Notes: generated by a model from the letters alone, not told the origin. Positions 43,726 to 53,050 are shown, counted from the stretch's first letter. The stretch: 64,000 nucleotides of DNA from Ruminococcus sp. (GCA_017475555.1 JAFVFL010000022.1:21358-85357); one strand, 5' to 3'. Numbers and translations: made by a program.

Positions 43726-44499
43726 TTAATTCTGTTTCCTCCGCTGCCTCAGCACCTCATACATGAAGATACCGGCAGCAACCGAAGCATTCAGGGAGTT
43801 TATCCTGCCGCACATGGGCAGACTCACCATAAAGTCGCATTTCTTCCTTATCAGCGGACTTATCCCGAAGCCCTCAGAGCCTATCACAAGAGCACACGCC
43901 CCCGTAAGGTCGGTTTCCGTGTATTCGCTCCCAGAAGCGTCAGTTCCGTATATCCACACACCGTTCTCTTTAAGCTCATCTATCGCAGCCGCAAGGTTAG
44001 GCACTCTTGCGACCGGTACATAGCTTGCCGCACCTGCCGAGGTCTTGTGTACTGTGCCGTTAAGACCTGCACTGCGGCGTTTGGGTATGATTATCCCGTC
44101 AGCCCCGGCAGTCTCGGCAGTCCTTATTATCGCACCGAGGTTATGCGGGTCCTCTATCTCGTCGCAGATTATGATGAACGGCTTTGTCCCCTTGCCGGAC
44201 GATACTGCAAGTATGTCCTCAAGCGAAGCATACTCCGCACACGCAAGAACTGCCGCAACGCCCTGATGAGAAGCACCGCCGGTCATCTGCGAGAGCTTTT
44301 TCTCCTGCACATCCTTGACAACCGCACCCTTTTCCTTTGCAAGACGGCGTATCAGTCCAAGACTTCCGCCCTCGCCGCTGATATACACAGTATCGACTGC
44401 GGTATCTGACCTGAGAGCCTCAGTTACCGGATTTCTCCCGAAAATAATGTCGCTGCTCCGGTCAGTATCGTTCCCGATATTCTTTCTGTTCTTCTCCAT
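43726..44499 (-). CDS. rlmB: 23S rRNA 2'-O-ribose methyltransferase (RlmB type)
   Basis: A 257-residue SpoU/TrmH-family SAM enzyme with a small N-terminal substrate domain. The knot motifs are DEIEDPHNLGAIIRTAETAG, LVIGSEGFGIS and MCGRINSLNASVAAGIFMYE. By family it methylates G2251 of 23S rRNA. It is an outsider in function among envelope genes but sits 21 bases after the acyl carrier gene and 11 before the degenerate ATPase gene, so it shares their transcript. Confidence 0.93.
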   Translation of the reverse strand: MEKNRKNIGNDTDRSSDIIFGRNPVTEALRSDTAVDTVYISGEGGSLGLIRRLAKEKGAVVKDVQEKKLSQMTGGASHQGVAAVLACAEYASLEDILAVSSGKGTKPFIIICDEIEDPHNLGAIIRTAETAGADGIIIPKRRSAGLNGTVHKTSAGAASYVPVARVPNLAAAIDELKENGVWIYGTDASGSEYTETDLTGACALVIGSEGFGISPLIRKKCDFMVSLPMCGRINSLNASVAAGIFMYEVLRQRRKQN

Positions 44500-44520
44500 T
44501 TCTCTCTCCGTATACCTGTA

Positions 44521-44766
44521 TTATCTTGTACCTCTCTGGCAGACTATATCTGCCATTTCTCCTACATTCTTCATTCCCGATACCTCACGCATCTTAAAAC
44601 GCATACCGAACTCGTCCTCGACCGCACCTATCAGGTTTATATGCTCTATGCTGTCCCAGTCCTCGATATCGTCCGACGTTGTGCTGTCAGTCACGGTGAT
44701 AGAGCTGTCGCCGAAAACGTCCCTGAATACTCCGCTGAGCCTCTCCATTACTTCATTCCTGTCCAT
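44521..44766 (-). CDS. Acyl carrier protein (stand-alone)
   Basis: An 81-residue helical carrier. Ser39 in DWDSIEH is the phosphopantetheine site. It differs from a fatty-acid ACP (normally DSLD) and resembles carriers found with FkbH proteins and MBOAT enzymes. GGAGTACAGCT precedes the ATG, and it overlaps the end of the FkbH-like gene by 14 bases. It most likely carries the acyl unit made by that protein. Confidence 0.88.
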   Translation of the reverse strand: MDRNEVMERLSGVFRDVFGDSSITVTDSTTSDDIEDWDSIEHINLIGAVEDEFGMRFKMREVSGMKNVGEMADIVCQRGTR

Positions 44767-46552
44767 AGCTGTACTCCTTTATCTTTATAACATGATTTTT
44801 ATTTTTGTATCCGTTTATATCAAGTCTCCAGACCGAATCGCCGCTGTCTGAAAGACTGACTCTCTCAAACCCGAAGCTGCCGTAAAGCTCCGAGACCATA
44901 GCGTTTTTCGCAGTCCTGTAATAGTATCCGACAAGCTCGCTTATGCCCCTTTCCCTGCACCTTCTCACAAGCTCATCGAGCATAGCGTACTCCATATCAC
45001 GCTTCAGCACTCTACAGCTCATCAGCCACAGCTCAATGTGCAGGCTTTTACCCTCTATCCTGCCGCATACCACTGAAACTATGCCGCTGTCGCCGAATTT
45101 GTCCGAAAGTCTGCCGCATATAGCTATATGCTCCGGGCTTTTTCCAAGCTGCTCCGTCTGTGCCGGAGTGAGGCGTTTTGTCGTCAGATTGAACTGATTG
45201 CTCTTATTGACAAGCTGTGTTATCCGGCTCAGCTGCACAGGCTGAAAGCTGTCTATCTCCGCCGTCATTTCAAGGCTCAGCAGATAATCCCCGTAGCTCT
45301 CAAAGCGTTTTTTCTGGCTGAGACGTTTTGCATTTGCCGCATACTGCTCGTTTCGTTTCAGGTCGTCCTCAGTGAGCGAGGTGACCTCGAACCAGCCGCC
45401 GAAGGTGAGCCTGTCCATGAGTATATCCGGAGTCTCAGCGTTCACGACAGCCGTACCCGGCAGCTGCTCCCGGACTATCTCACATTCCGCCGGATTATCG
45501 TCCGCAAACACGAAGCTCTCCGTGAGAAGCCCAAGCTCCTGTGCAGTCTGAGAAATATTCTCGTCCTTTGGCAGCCAGTTTGCCTTTATCGCCGCAAAAT
45601 CGTCCGGTCTCAGACGGCTCTCCGGGTGGTTCAGCCCAAGAAGTGCGTTTTCCTCCTCATTTTTCGAGCATACAGTCAGCAGAACGCCCATTTTCCTGTA
45701 GCCGCCAAGAAAATCCTGCACCTCCTGAAAAGCCTGTCCTGCGGCAGTTTCCTGCCCCAGCTCGATACCCTCCTGTCCGTCGTCACCGATAACTCCGCCC
45801 CACAGTGTATTGTCAAGGTCAAGAGCTATCACCTTCTTGTTCCTGCCGTAAACTGATCTTATGATATTCGACACGCTGAATGCAAGCTCCGGGACAGCCG
45901 CCCGGCTCACGGCATTCTTGTACAGGTGCCACGCCTCCGGGTCATTCCACTGTCTCAGTCCGACAGCTGCCGAAAGGAAGCTGATATCATTTACGTAAAA
46001 GCCGTTGTTATGCCTTGCATATTCAGACACGAATACATTCATGCGGTCGGTGAACGCTCCTGTGCCTGCTGCCGACCAGCCCTCAAAGCTCCCGGCTCTG
46101 CGGTATGGCGGATAGTCAAAATTATTCTGCACTACCGGGCAGCCGTACCTCTGTACAATTCCTGTCCATATCTGCCGGAAATAGTCCCTCTGTGCCTCAA
46201 GCAGCTCCTCTGCCCGTTCAGCTGTTTCCGCCGGAGACTGCGGCATATACGCAAGATTCCGCCAGTTCGTATGGATATAGACTATCTCCGGTCTGAATGC
46301 ATCAAGCTCCGGCGAGCCGAAAACTGCGTCCTCATAGAACCTGTTGTAGTCCGATATATAAAATTCCGGCTCAATGCCTGAATCGAGCAGAAAAAGCTCC
46401 ATTACAGACACAACATCATCAGCCGTAGACCCGGCAAGCACCGCTATACGTTTTTTTATCCGGCTGCTGCCGTCCTCAAGGAGAGCTTTTTTTATTGCTC
46501 TCCTCCGCCGCATTATAAGTGCCGGGTCAAATGGGTATTCAAGCTCTTTCAT
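44753..46552 (-). CDS. FkbH-like HAD-IIIC protein
   Basis: A 599-residue three-part protein: an SGNH-like N-terminal domain (about 35-220), a HAD-IIIC domain with catalytic DLDNT at 245-249 followed by WGGVIGDDG, and a C-terminal GNAT-like domain (about 440-595). FkbH homologues take glycerate from 1,3-bisphosphoglycerate and load it on a carrier protein in polyketide pathways. Here the carrier gene overlaps its end and no polyketide synthase is present, so loading for an MBOAT acyltransferase is the likely role. GGAGAACAGCA precedes the ATG. Confidence 0.9.
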   Translation of the reverse strand: MKELEYPFDPALIMRRRRAIKKALLEDGSSRIKKRIAVLAGSTADDVVSVMELFLLDSGIEPEFYISDYNRFYEDAVFGSPELDAFRPEIVYIHTNWRNLAYMPQSPAETAERAEELLEAQRDYFRQIWTGIVQRYGCPVVQNNFDYPPYRRAGSFEGWSAAGTGAFTDRMNVFVSEYARHNNGFYVNDISFLSAAVGLRQWNDPEAWHLYKNAVSRAAVPELAFSVSNIIRSVYGRNKKVIALDLDNTLWGGVIGDDGQEGIELGQETAAGQAFQEVQDFLGGYRKMGVLLTVCSKNEEENALLGLNHPESRLRPDDFAAIKANWLPKDENISQTAQELGLLTESFVFADDNPAECEIVREQLPGTAVVNAETPDILMDRLTFGGWFEVTSLTEDDLKRNEQYAANAKRLSQKKRFESYGDYLLSLEMTAEIDSFQPVQLSRITQLVNKSNQFNLTTKRLTPAQTEQLGKSPEHIAICGRLSDKFGDSGIVSVVCGRIEGKSLHIELWLMSCRVLKRDMEYAMLDELVRRCRERGISELVGYYYRTAKNAMVSELYGSFGFERVSLSDSGDSVWRLDINGYKNKNHVIKIKEYSYGQE

Positions 46553-46569
46553 TGCTGTTCTCCGTCTTT

Positions 46570-47961
46570 TTAATTATACAGATTGTCTGTAAGATACTGC
46601 TGATTCTGCCCGACAGCCGAGAAGCTGCACATCGCAAACAGCATATCCGTCGCTCCGACGTCCTGTGCAAAGAGTATCGGGTGGCGGTAGAAATATCTGA
46701 TATCGCACATATATATCTCCTCAAAGGAGCTTGTCAGGAACGGCAGAAGTGCGTTCCCGTAGCTGTCCTTGAACACTATCAGTATCCTGCCATTTTTGCA
46801 GCCCGTCTCAACGTGAGTTATCAGGTCGTCAGTGCCGTAGGTCAGATACCACTGCGAGCTGTCCATAAGCTCCGGGTCATTGAATAGCCTGCTCTCCGAC
46901 GGTGAGCCGAATGCAGGGTCATAGTGCGTCACCTTCAGGCTCTCCATCACCTTTTCAGACGGCTTGTAGTATACAAAGTCCTCCGGGTCATTGAGCAGCT
47001 CATCGCTCTTTGTGTAGCCGTAAAGCGTACCGACATAGCCGTGCAGGACTACCCTTTCATACTCCGAAATATCCGCAAACGGTACGCCTGCTGTTTTTGC
47101 AAATTCCTGAGCCGCATAGTAAGCTCCCAGAGCCTGCCAGTGGTGGTCAGTGCGTGAGTAGATATCCTCCGCCTTGTGCATGAGAAGGGCGGTGTAAACG
47201 TCTATCGGGACAGCCTTTTCCAGCTTCTCAGCGATAGTATCTATATCCGCCTTTTCGTCACCTGTAAGGCTCAGATAATTCTCCGGCATATAGTATGACA
47301 CCGCTGTGGGTATGACCATAGACCACACGCTCACGCTGTCGCCGAGACGGGATCTGTAGTCATTTATAATTGATGCGTACCTCTCCGCACGGCTCTTTCC
47401 GCCGCCGTAGAGCATCAGTCCCCTGCCGTTCACGATCACCATGCTGTCCGAGACCTCGCCGTTTGCAGCAGGTTCATGGTCAGCAGGTACAGCTGTTGAG
47501 GTCGTTGTCGTCTCAGCAGATGTGACCGCTGCGGTCTGATGAGTGCCGCCTGTAGTTACAGCAGCAGCAGTCTCTGTCGCTGCCGCAGGCTCAGTGCTGT
47601 CATTTTTCTCGCTGTTCCCGGAATTTCCGGTACTGTATATAGTTATCCCGTGCTCGCCGTACTTTATTCCCTTCAGCGGAAGTATGTACCTCGTGAGCAG
47701 GCTCTTTATCTGACTGCGGTAGGGGACGGTATCGTCGTAATAATCCGCTATCCCCTCAGTGTACTCTCCGCTGAGGTAGGAGCCTGCACTGAACTCCGGG
47801 AATTTTGTCAGCTCACGGTTCTCCTCATGTGAGACAGTCTCCCTCCGGAGCAGCAGAAGTGCGAAAAATCCGCCGAAAAGTATCACAAGTATCACGGCGA
47901 TATTAATATAGGTGAGCACCTTCATGCCCCTGCCTGTACCGCTTTGTTCATTCCTCTTCAT
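46570..47961 (-). CDS. DHHW-motif extracytoplasmic protein (AlgX/AlgJ-like)
   Basis: A 463-residue protein with one N-terminal membrane anchor (about 17-39). The extracellular part has an SGNH-hydrolase-like core with DHHW at 272-275 and an IVFKDSYGNALLPFL block near the C-terminus with the nucleophile-type Ser. A Thr/Ala-rich linker at about 120-165 interrupts the domain. Such proteins act with MBOAT enzymes as the extracellular half of O-acylation systems. GAGGTGAGCGGAA precedes the ATG; it lies 13 bases after the MBOAT gene. Confidence 0.88.
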   Translation of the reverse strand: MKRNEQSGTGRGMKVLTYINIAVILVILFGGFFALLLLRRETVSHEENRELTKFPEFSAGSYLSGEYTEGIADYYDDTVPYRSQIKSLLTRYILPLKGIKYGEHGITIYSTGNSGNSEKNDSTEPAAATETAAAVTTGGTHQTAAVTSAETTTTSTAVPADHEPAANGEVSDSMVIVNGRGLMLYGGGKSRAERYASIINDYRSRLGDSVSVWSMVIPTAVSYYMPENYLSLTGDEKADIDTIAEKLEKAVPIDVYTALLMHKAEDIYSRTDHHWQALGAYYAAQEFAKTAGVPFADISEYERVVLHGYVGTLYGYTKSDELLNDPEDFVYYKPSEKVMESLKVTHYDPAFGSPSESRLFNDPELMDSSQWYLTYGTDDLITHVETGCKNGRILIVFKDSYGNALLPFLTSSFEEIYMCDIRYFYRHPILFAQDVGATDMLFAMCSFSAVGQNQQYLTDNLYN

Positions 47962-47974
47962 TTCCGCTCACCTC

Positions 47975-49375
47975 TCAGAACCTGAAATACAGGAATGGAT
48001 TCGTAGTTGCATCAACGAGCATAAGGCTGCTGAGTATCAGCAGAGCTGCGGCAGCCGGAGCGGCAAGTGCTGCGGAAATATACCTGACCGCAGAAGCCTT
48101 TTTCCCGGCTGCACCGATGATATCGAGCAGCGGAAAGCAGCATACCAGTGCCGCAGCAAGCAGAAAGCAGCTGTTGCTGAGCGTTATCCTGTCCTGCAAT
48201 GTGATCAGACCGTGTCCGCCCATGCCGAATGCCGTGCGGAAGAAGCTGCCGAGCTTTGAAAGATCCTCATAGTAGAATATCGCAAAGCCGACGATTATCA
48301 CCGGCTTCGAGTACAGATGCCTCAGATATACCGGTATTTTCTTTATATTTTTCTTGCCGATGAGCATTTCAAAAAGCACGAACGCTCCGTAATACAGCCC
48401 CCATATCACGAAATTCCAGCTTGCTCCGTGCCATATTCCCGTGCAGAGCCACACGAGCAGAAGTCCGCCGTATTTCCGGCGTTTTCCGAATATCGGGACG
48501 TAAAGCAGGTAGTCCCGGAAAAAGGTACCGAGGGAAATGTGCCACCTCTGCCAGAACTCTGTGATATCCCGGCACATGAACGGGTGGCGGAAATTCTCGT
48601 CAAAATGGAACCCGAACAGTCCCCCAAGACCGATAGCTATATCAGAATACCCCGAAAAATCGAAATATATCTGCATCGCATATACCGCTGCACCGAGCCA
48701 CACACCTGCTGCTGAGGCTTTCTCCGGCATTGCAAGAAAGCTGTCCGCTACCGTGCTCAGCTGGTTGGCAAGGAGCACCTTTTTTGACAATCCGAGTATC
48801 GTTCTGTTAAGTCCGTACCTTACGTCCTCCGCTGATACGTGCCTGTCCTCTATCTCCCTTTCTATGGTGCTGTAGCGGACGATAGGCCCTGCAACGAGCT
48901 GCGGGAACATGGACACGTACATCAGGAAGTTCTTGAATCTTCTCTGAGGCTCGACCTCCTCCCAGCTGACATCTATCACATATGATATCGTCTGGAACGT
49001 GTAAAAGCTTATCCCTATCGGCAGCCTTATATCCGGCACCGGCAGCTGCAACGAAAAAACGGCGTTGATATTTTCGGCAATAAAGCCGCTGTACTTGAAT
49101 ATCCCCAGCATGAGCAGGTCGAAAACTACCGCACCGACGGAAAACAGCTTTTCCGCAGCTCTGCCCCGGTATCTGCCGATACCAAGCCCTGCGGCATAGT
49201 TCACGGCAGCACTGAGCAGCATGAGCACCACGTACACCGGCTCGCCCCACGCATAGAATATTAGTGAAAAAATTATCAACACCGTATTTTTATGCTCCGT
49301 ACCCCTCGCCGCCGCATACACCGCAAGGCACAGCGGCAGAAAGAGGTACACAAAGAACAGCTTTGAGAATACCAT
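47975..49375 (-). CDS. MBOAT family O-acyltransferase (AlgI/DltB-like)
   Basis: A 466-residue protein with about 10-11 membrane helices. Key landmarks are FPQLVAGPIVRY at about 157-168, the amphipathic FWQRWHISL with His279, and WHGASW with the catalytic-type His316. The family moves acyl groups across the membrane onto polymers outside the cell. GGAGATAAG precedes the ATG. It begins 9 bases after the sensor/GGDEF gene and is followed by the DHHW, FkbH and carrier genes. Confidence 0.93.
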   Translation of the reverse strand: MVFSKLFFVYLFLPLCLAVYAAARGTEHKNTVLIIFSLIFYAWGEPVYVVLMLLSAAVNYAAGLGIGRYRGRAAEKLFSVGAVVFDLLMLGIFKYSGFIAENINAVFSLQLPVPDIRLPIGISFYTFQTISYVIDVSWEEVEPQRRFKNFLMYVSMFPQLVAGPIVRYSTIEREIEDRHVSAEDVRYGLNRTILGLSKKVLLANQLSTVADSFLAMPEKASAAGVWLGAAVYAMQIYFDFSGYSDIAIGLGGLFGFHFDENFRHPFMCRDITEFWQRWHISLGTFFRDYLLYVPIFGKRRKYGGLLLVWLCTGIWHGASWNFVIWGLYYGAFVLFEMLIGKKNIKKIPVYLRHLYSKPVIIVGFAIFYYEDLSKLGSFFRTAFGMGGHGLITLQDRITLSNSCFLLAAALVCCFPLLDIIGAAGKKASAVRYISAALAAPAAAALLILSSLMLVDATTNPFLYFRF

Positions 49376-49384
49376 TTTGTTATC

Positions 49385-51364
49385 TTATCTCCTTTCTTTT
49401 TTTCTTTTTATCTTATCCTTGTACATATCGTCATCAGCAGCCTTGATGACCGCATCTATATCTGCATCACGGCTGAGCGGACAATAGCTGTACCCTATGC
49501 TTGACCCGACCTCGTAGAGCTTTCCGGAGCGTATATTGTAGTCCTCAAGAAAGTTCCGGAATCTGTCCCTGAAATTCCTGAAATATGTCTCCTCCGTACC
49601 GGCAGGTATTATCCCGGCAGCGGAAAATTCGTCTCCGCCGAACCTTGCACATACCTCGTCCCTGACCGCACTTACCCTGAGGGCACGGCTTACCGTATTT
49701 ATGGCATTGTCGCCCTCGATATGACCGAATGTGTCGTTTATAAATTTCAGCTCGTCAAGGTCTGCGGAAATAACGATGAGCGAGAGACTGCCGGGGCTGT
49801 ACGCACCGCTGCCGTCTCCGGAGCACCTTGGGTCCTTTGAGAGCCGTTCATCTATCTGCCTTGCTATGCTGCTGTAGAATCCACGGCGGTTGAACATACC
49901 CGTCATATAATCATGGACTGAGAGCCGCTCAAGCTCCTCATTTGCGTACATCAGCTGCGAATTGATGTGATTTATCTGCACCCTGCTGTGAAAGTTGCCG
50001 AGCGAGGCATTTATCGCACTCATCAGTGTGTGTATCTTCTGATACTCGTCATTATTGACCTCCGTCTGGAAAATGGTATATCCAAGAGTAAGGTCGATAA
50101 AATGCAGAGCACACACCACTATCGGCAGCTCCGTTTCCAGCATTATCTCCCAGTCCGGCAGCAGCTCACTCAGCTGTACGCTGCAATTGGGATACATATT
50201 CCATGAATAGTGCCTGTATATGACATCGAGCGAATCCGTGAACGCATCGTCTCCCCGGTGGTATATCCCGAAATCCGGCGGCGTCATGATATCGCTGTTC
50301 AGGGCGAATACATTGGTCGGAAGTGCGAATTTATCAAGCAGTACAGACGGAAGCTCGCTGATATCCTTCATCTTCGAGACAGACGACTGTAAAGTGCACA
50401 TCAGGTTCTGCCTCTGCTCTGACAATACATTCTTGTCGATAAGCGTCTGTATAGCGTCGTTTATGTTCCTTGAATCTATCGGCTTGCAGCCGCAGGACTG
50501 CGAATAGATAACGGAGAAGCCGACATCGCACACCTCCGGTATCTTCTCCCCGGCTGAAAGTGCAGTGACCGCCTCTACCATTCTCTGACCCATAGCAGCG
50601 TAATCCTGCCTGCCGGTAGTGAGGTGCGGGATATGGCACTGTCCCTGCAAAAGCCCGTCAAAGCCGGTAACGATACACTCGTCCGGGAGTATATGTCCCT
50701 TCTTTTGCAGGTACGAGCTGACCGTGACCGCCATAGTATCATTTGCACATATGATAGCGTCCGGCAGCTCACGCTTTTCGACCTCGAACCAATTGACAAG
50801 CACGTCCATTGTCGGGCCGTACCAGAATCCGCCGTATCCGATATCCTCCTGCCGGAACGGAATGCCGTTGTCCTCAAGCGACCGGCGGAAGGCGTTCACC
50901 CGCTCCTCGGAGAAATCGTTGCCCCTGATGCCTGCGACCATGAAAAGCCGCCTTGCACCGTGAACTCTGATGACATGATCGCATATCTGCTCAAAGCAGT
51001 CAAAGTACATGAACCTGAAATTATAGCAGCCCTCTATCTCCTTGTCAAGAGAGAGCACCGGTACTCCGAAGCTGTGACACCTGCTGACAATATCCCTGAC
51101 AACGCTCTTGTCGAAGATAAAATTGGAGAGCACTATCATCGCTGTAAGCTTCTGGAACGGGATCAGCCGGAATACAGATGCTTCTCCGCTGTTATTCAGA
51201 TTATTCTGCTCAAAGAGGTCGGTACAGGAGTTGAACACAAGGAGCCTGTAGCCGTTCTCACAGGCAGCCTTATTGAGCGCTTCTATAAGATTGAACCGGT
51301 CAGCGTCCTGTATAGTTGACAGGCAGACGCCTATGATCCCCGGACGTTCATTGTCCTCTGCCAC
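49385..51364 (-). CDS. Periplasmic-binding-like sensor / GGDEF diguanylate cyclase
   Basis: A 659-residue cytoplasmic protein. Residues 8-300 form a LacI/PurR-type ligand-binding domain (GIIGVCLSTIQDADRFN, then the CANDTMAV and VTGFDGL landmarks) but there is no HTH in front. A middle domain (about 310-480) with predicted coiled coil leads to a GGDEF domain, with intact FGGDEF near residue 575 and YDMMTG-like DYMTGMFNRRGF at its start. So it should make c-di-GMP in response to a sugar-like ligand. The start is GTG 51364 with AAAGGAGGG. It is the first gene of a ten-gene operon. Confidence 0.88.
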   Translation of the reverse strand: MAEDNERPGIIGVCLSTIQDADRFNLIEALNKAACENGYRLLVFNSCTDLFEQNNLNNSGEASVFRLIPFQKLTAMIVLSNFIFDKSVVRDIVSRCHSFGVPVLSLDKEIEGCYNFRFMYFDCFEQICDHVIRVHGARRLFMVAGIRGNDFSEERVNAFRRSLEDNGIPFRQEDIGYGGFWYGPTMDVLVNWFEVEKRELPDAIICANDTMAVTVSSYLQKKGHILPDECIVTGFDGLLQGQCHIPHLTTGRQDYAAMGQRMVEAVTALSAGEKIPEVCDVGFSVIYSQSCGCKPIDSRNINDAIQTLIDKNVLSEQRQNLMCTLQSSVSKMKDISELPSVLLDKFALPTNVFALNSDIMTPPDFGIYHRGDDAFTDSLDVIYRHYSWNMYPNCSVQLSELLPDWEIMLETELPIVVCALHFIDLTLGYTIFQTEVNNDEYQKIHTLMSAINASLGNFHSRVQINHINSQLMYANEELERLSVHDYMTGMFNRRGFYSSIARQIDERLSKDPRCSGDGSGAYSPGSLSLIVISADLDELKFINDTFGHIEGDNAINTVSRALRVSAVRDEVCARFGGDEFSAAGIIPAGTEETYFRNFRDRFRNFLEDYNIRSGKLYEVGSSIGYSYCPLSRDADIDAVIKAADDDMYKDKIKRKKERR

Positions 51365-51403
51365 AGCTGTCCCTCCTTTCCAGAAGTAATTACTATCCTT
51401 TAT

Positions 51404-51432
51404 ATTTTATCATATTTCTTCTGAAATGTAAA
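51404..51432 (-). promoter_or_regulatory. Promoter of the ten-gene envelope operon
   Basis: Minus strand: TTTACA, 17 bases, TAAAAT, about 40 bases before the GTG start of the sensor/GGDEF gene. No equally good promoter was noticed in the short internal gaps. Confidence 0.75.
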
Positions 51433-51526
51433 TACCCCCGCAATATTTTTCACAGAAAACACATAAAAAGCATATCTGCCCGACGCAAGAGCGATACCCT
51501 TGCACCAGGCAGATCCGGAAAAGACA

Positions 51527-51552
51527 AAACGGGCTGCATATGCAGTCCGTTT
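51527..51552 (-). terminator. Hairpin after ireB
   Basis: AAACGG-CTGCA and TGCAG-CCGTTT arms with one mismatch, 13 bases after the ireB stop codon. The minus strand continues with TTGTCTTTT, a modest T-run. Confidence 0.6.
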
Positions 51553-51564
51553 CACAGACAATTC

Positions 51565-51828
51565 TCAGCGGTTCAGATAGCTGTCCACCAGCACCTGTAG
51601 AAGCTCATCACGGTCGATATAGCGAATGAGGCTCCTCGCATTATTGTAGGTGGTTATGTAGGTCGGATCCTCTGAGAGAATGTAGCCCACGATCTGATTC
51701 ACAGGGTTATATCCCTTCTGTCTGAGAGCATCGTATATAACAGTAAGTCTCTGCTTCATCTCGCTCTCTTTCTCAGTCATTGTGAACTTCACGGTCTTGT
51801 CAGTGTCGTCATTAAAATTGTTGTTCAT
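51565..51828 (-). CDS. ireB: IreB-family regulatory phosphoprotein
   Basis: An 87-residue protein matching the IreB/DUF965 family almost end to end: FTMTEKE near the N-terminus, QGYNP-like [22 protein letters not shown] and [12 protein letters not shown] near the end. In enterococci IreB is phosphorylated on Thr near its N-terminus by the PASTA kinase IreK and regulates cell-wall stress responses. Start 51828 is preferred because the family begins there and AGGAGG lies upstream; an in-frame start at 51897 falls in the promoter. Confidence 0.93.
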   Translation of the reverse strand: MNNNFNDDTDKTVKFTMTEKESEMKQRLTVIYDALRQKGYNPVNQIVGYILSEDPTYITTYNNARSLIRYIDRDELLQVLVDSYLNR

Positions 51829-51885
51829 AGATATCTCGACCTCCTGAGGTGGATTCAGCATAGCCATATGGCTTATACTACTATT

Positions 51886-51914
51886 ATTATACTCCAATGC
51901 GGAGAATAATGCAA
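51886..51914 (-). promoter_or_regulatory. Promoter of ireB
   Basis: Minus strand: TTGCAT, 17 bases, TATAAT, about 58 bases before the ireB start. The 51915-52025 gap beyond it holds an imperfect dyad (about 51952-51987) and a GGCGT/ACGCC hairpin (about 52000-52019), either of which may end the DUF1540 transcript. Confidence 0.78.
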
Positions 51915-52025
51915 GTCTTCGGAAAATATTTGAACGACCTGACTAAATCCACAGCGATTTTTTGTTGAATTCGCACAAAAATCGCTGGAAGATATGTACG
52001 GCGTACCATAAGGCACGCCGCTTGG

Positions 52026-52208
52026 TCACTCGCAGCAGCCTGTCCTTCTGACGAAGCTGTTGCAGTCGGTACACTCAGGCACCGTCGGGTCGCTCTCATG
52101 AGTTCCGACGGAGATACTGTCCAGTGAACAGTAGTTCTCTGTCACCATGTTGTGACGGCACTGAGATACGCTGCACTTGATAGACTCGTTCTTGTTCTGG
52201 TCGTTCAT
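52026..52208 (-). CDS. DUF1540 small Cys-rich protein
   Basis: A 60-residue protein with seven Cys: IKCSVSQCRHN, NYCSLDSISV, ECTDCNSF and the CC at the end. This matches DUF1540, small likely metal-binding proteins of Firmicutes that often occur in sporulation or stress gene sets. ATG 52208 has ATGGAGGCTGACATT upstream. No role can be assigned. Confidence 0.85.
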   Translation of the reverse strand: MNDQNKNESIKCSVSQCRHNMVTENYCSLDSISVGTHESDPTVPECTDCNSFVRRTGCCE

Positions 52209-52302
52209 AATGTCAGCCTCCATTAATTATTGCCCGGAGAGGCTGTTGATCTTCATAAGCAGTCTCTCAGAACTGATATTATTCTTGACTGATATGATAA
52301 AT

Positions 52303-53031
52303 TTATTCATCATTTTCCGAAATATCATCATAATTTACAGTCTCTTCCAGTACGCTGTCTATCGGCTCTATCAGCTGGTAGAGTATCCGCAGTCTGTCCC
52401 GGAACAAGCCGTTGAGGTGAAAATGCCCGGCATACCAGAGGCGGAATTCAAGGTGCCCGAAAAGCCACTCAAAATACCCGGTAAGCTCCGCATCATGCTC
52501 GTCAGGCGTTATCCCAAGTGAATATACTGTAAGCTTAGGTATGGTGTGCGTAACAACGTAATCGACCTTATATCCGCATTTTTCAAGATTCTCCGATGCT
52601 CTCCGGTATTCCTCCGCAGACGGCAGCTCCCTGCTCCACCACGATTCACCCGGAGTCCTCCAGCCCTTGTCAACTGAGTATGCACCGCCGAATACAAAGA
52701 AGCTGCTGCCGCCGATATCGAAGACATATCCTCTCATCAGGTGCAGGATATTGCTTCTTATCCTGTGTACTCTGCCGCCGTGCCAGTCCTCCTCCGGATA
52801 TTTCTCAAGCAGGTCATAGTCCTCATGGTTGCCGTCCGCAAAGAGTATAGTACACGAAAATCTTTCAAGCCTGTCAAGATCTCCGGCATGGTCACTGTAT
52901 GCTCCCTCACGCCACACGAACCCGAAATCTCCGGTTATTATCACATGATCCCCCTCACCGGCGGTACTCGACCTTATCCGGCAGGCGAGATCGTTATAGT
53001 CTCCATGTGTATCCCCTGTCATGTATATCAT
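52303..53031 (-). CDS. Metallophosphoesterase
   Basis: About 242 residues. The calcineurin-like dimetal motifs are GDTHGD at the N-terminus, GDFGFVW, GNHED and the later TH and AGHFH. It should hydrolyse a phosphoester in the cytoplasm; the substrate is unknown. The second ATG (53031) is preferred because AGGGGG then has normal spacing; the first ATG at 53037 directly abuts it. It begins 19 bases after the GT-B-like gene on the same strand. Confidence 0.88.
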   Translation of the reverse strand: MIYMTGDTHGDYNDLACRIRSSTAGEGDHVIITGDFGFVWREGAYSDHAGDLDRLERFSCTILFADGNHEDYDLLEKYPEEDWHGGRVHRIRSNILHLMRGYVFDIGGSSFFVFGGAYSVDKGWRTPGESWWSRELPSAEEYRRASENLEKCGYKVDYVVTHTIPKLTVYSLGITPDEHDAELTGYFEWLFGHLEFRLWYAGHFHLNGLFRDRLRILYQLIEPIDSVLEETVNYDDISENDE

Positions 53032-53050
53032 GTTCATCCCCCTGTATCAC

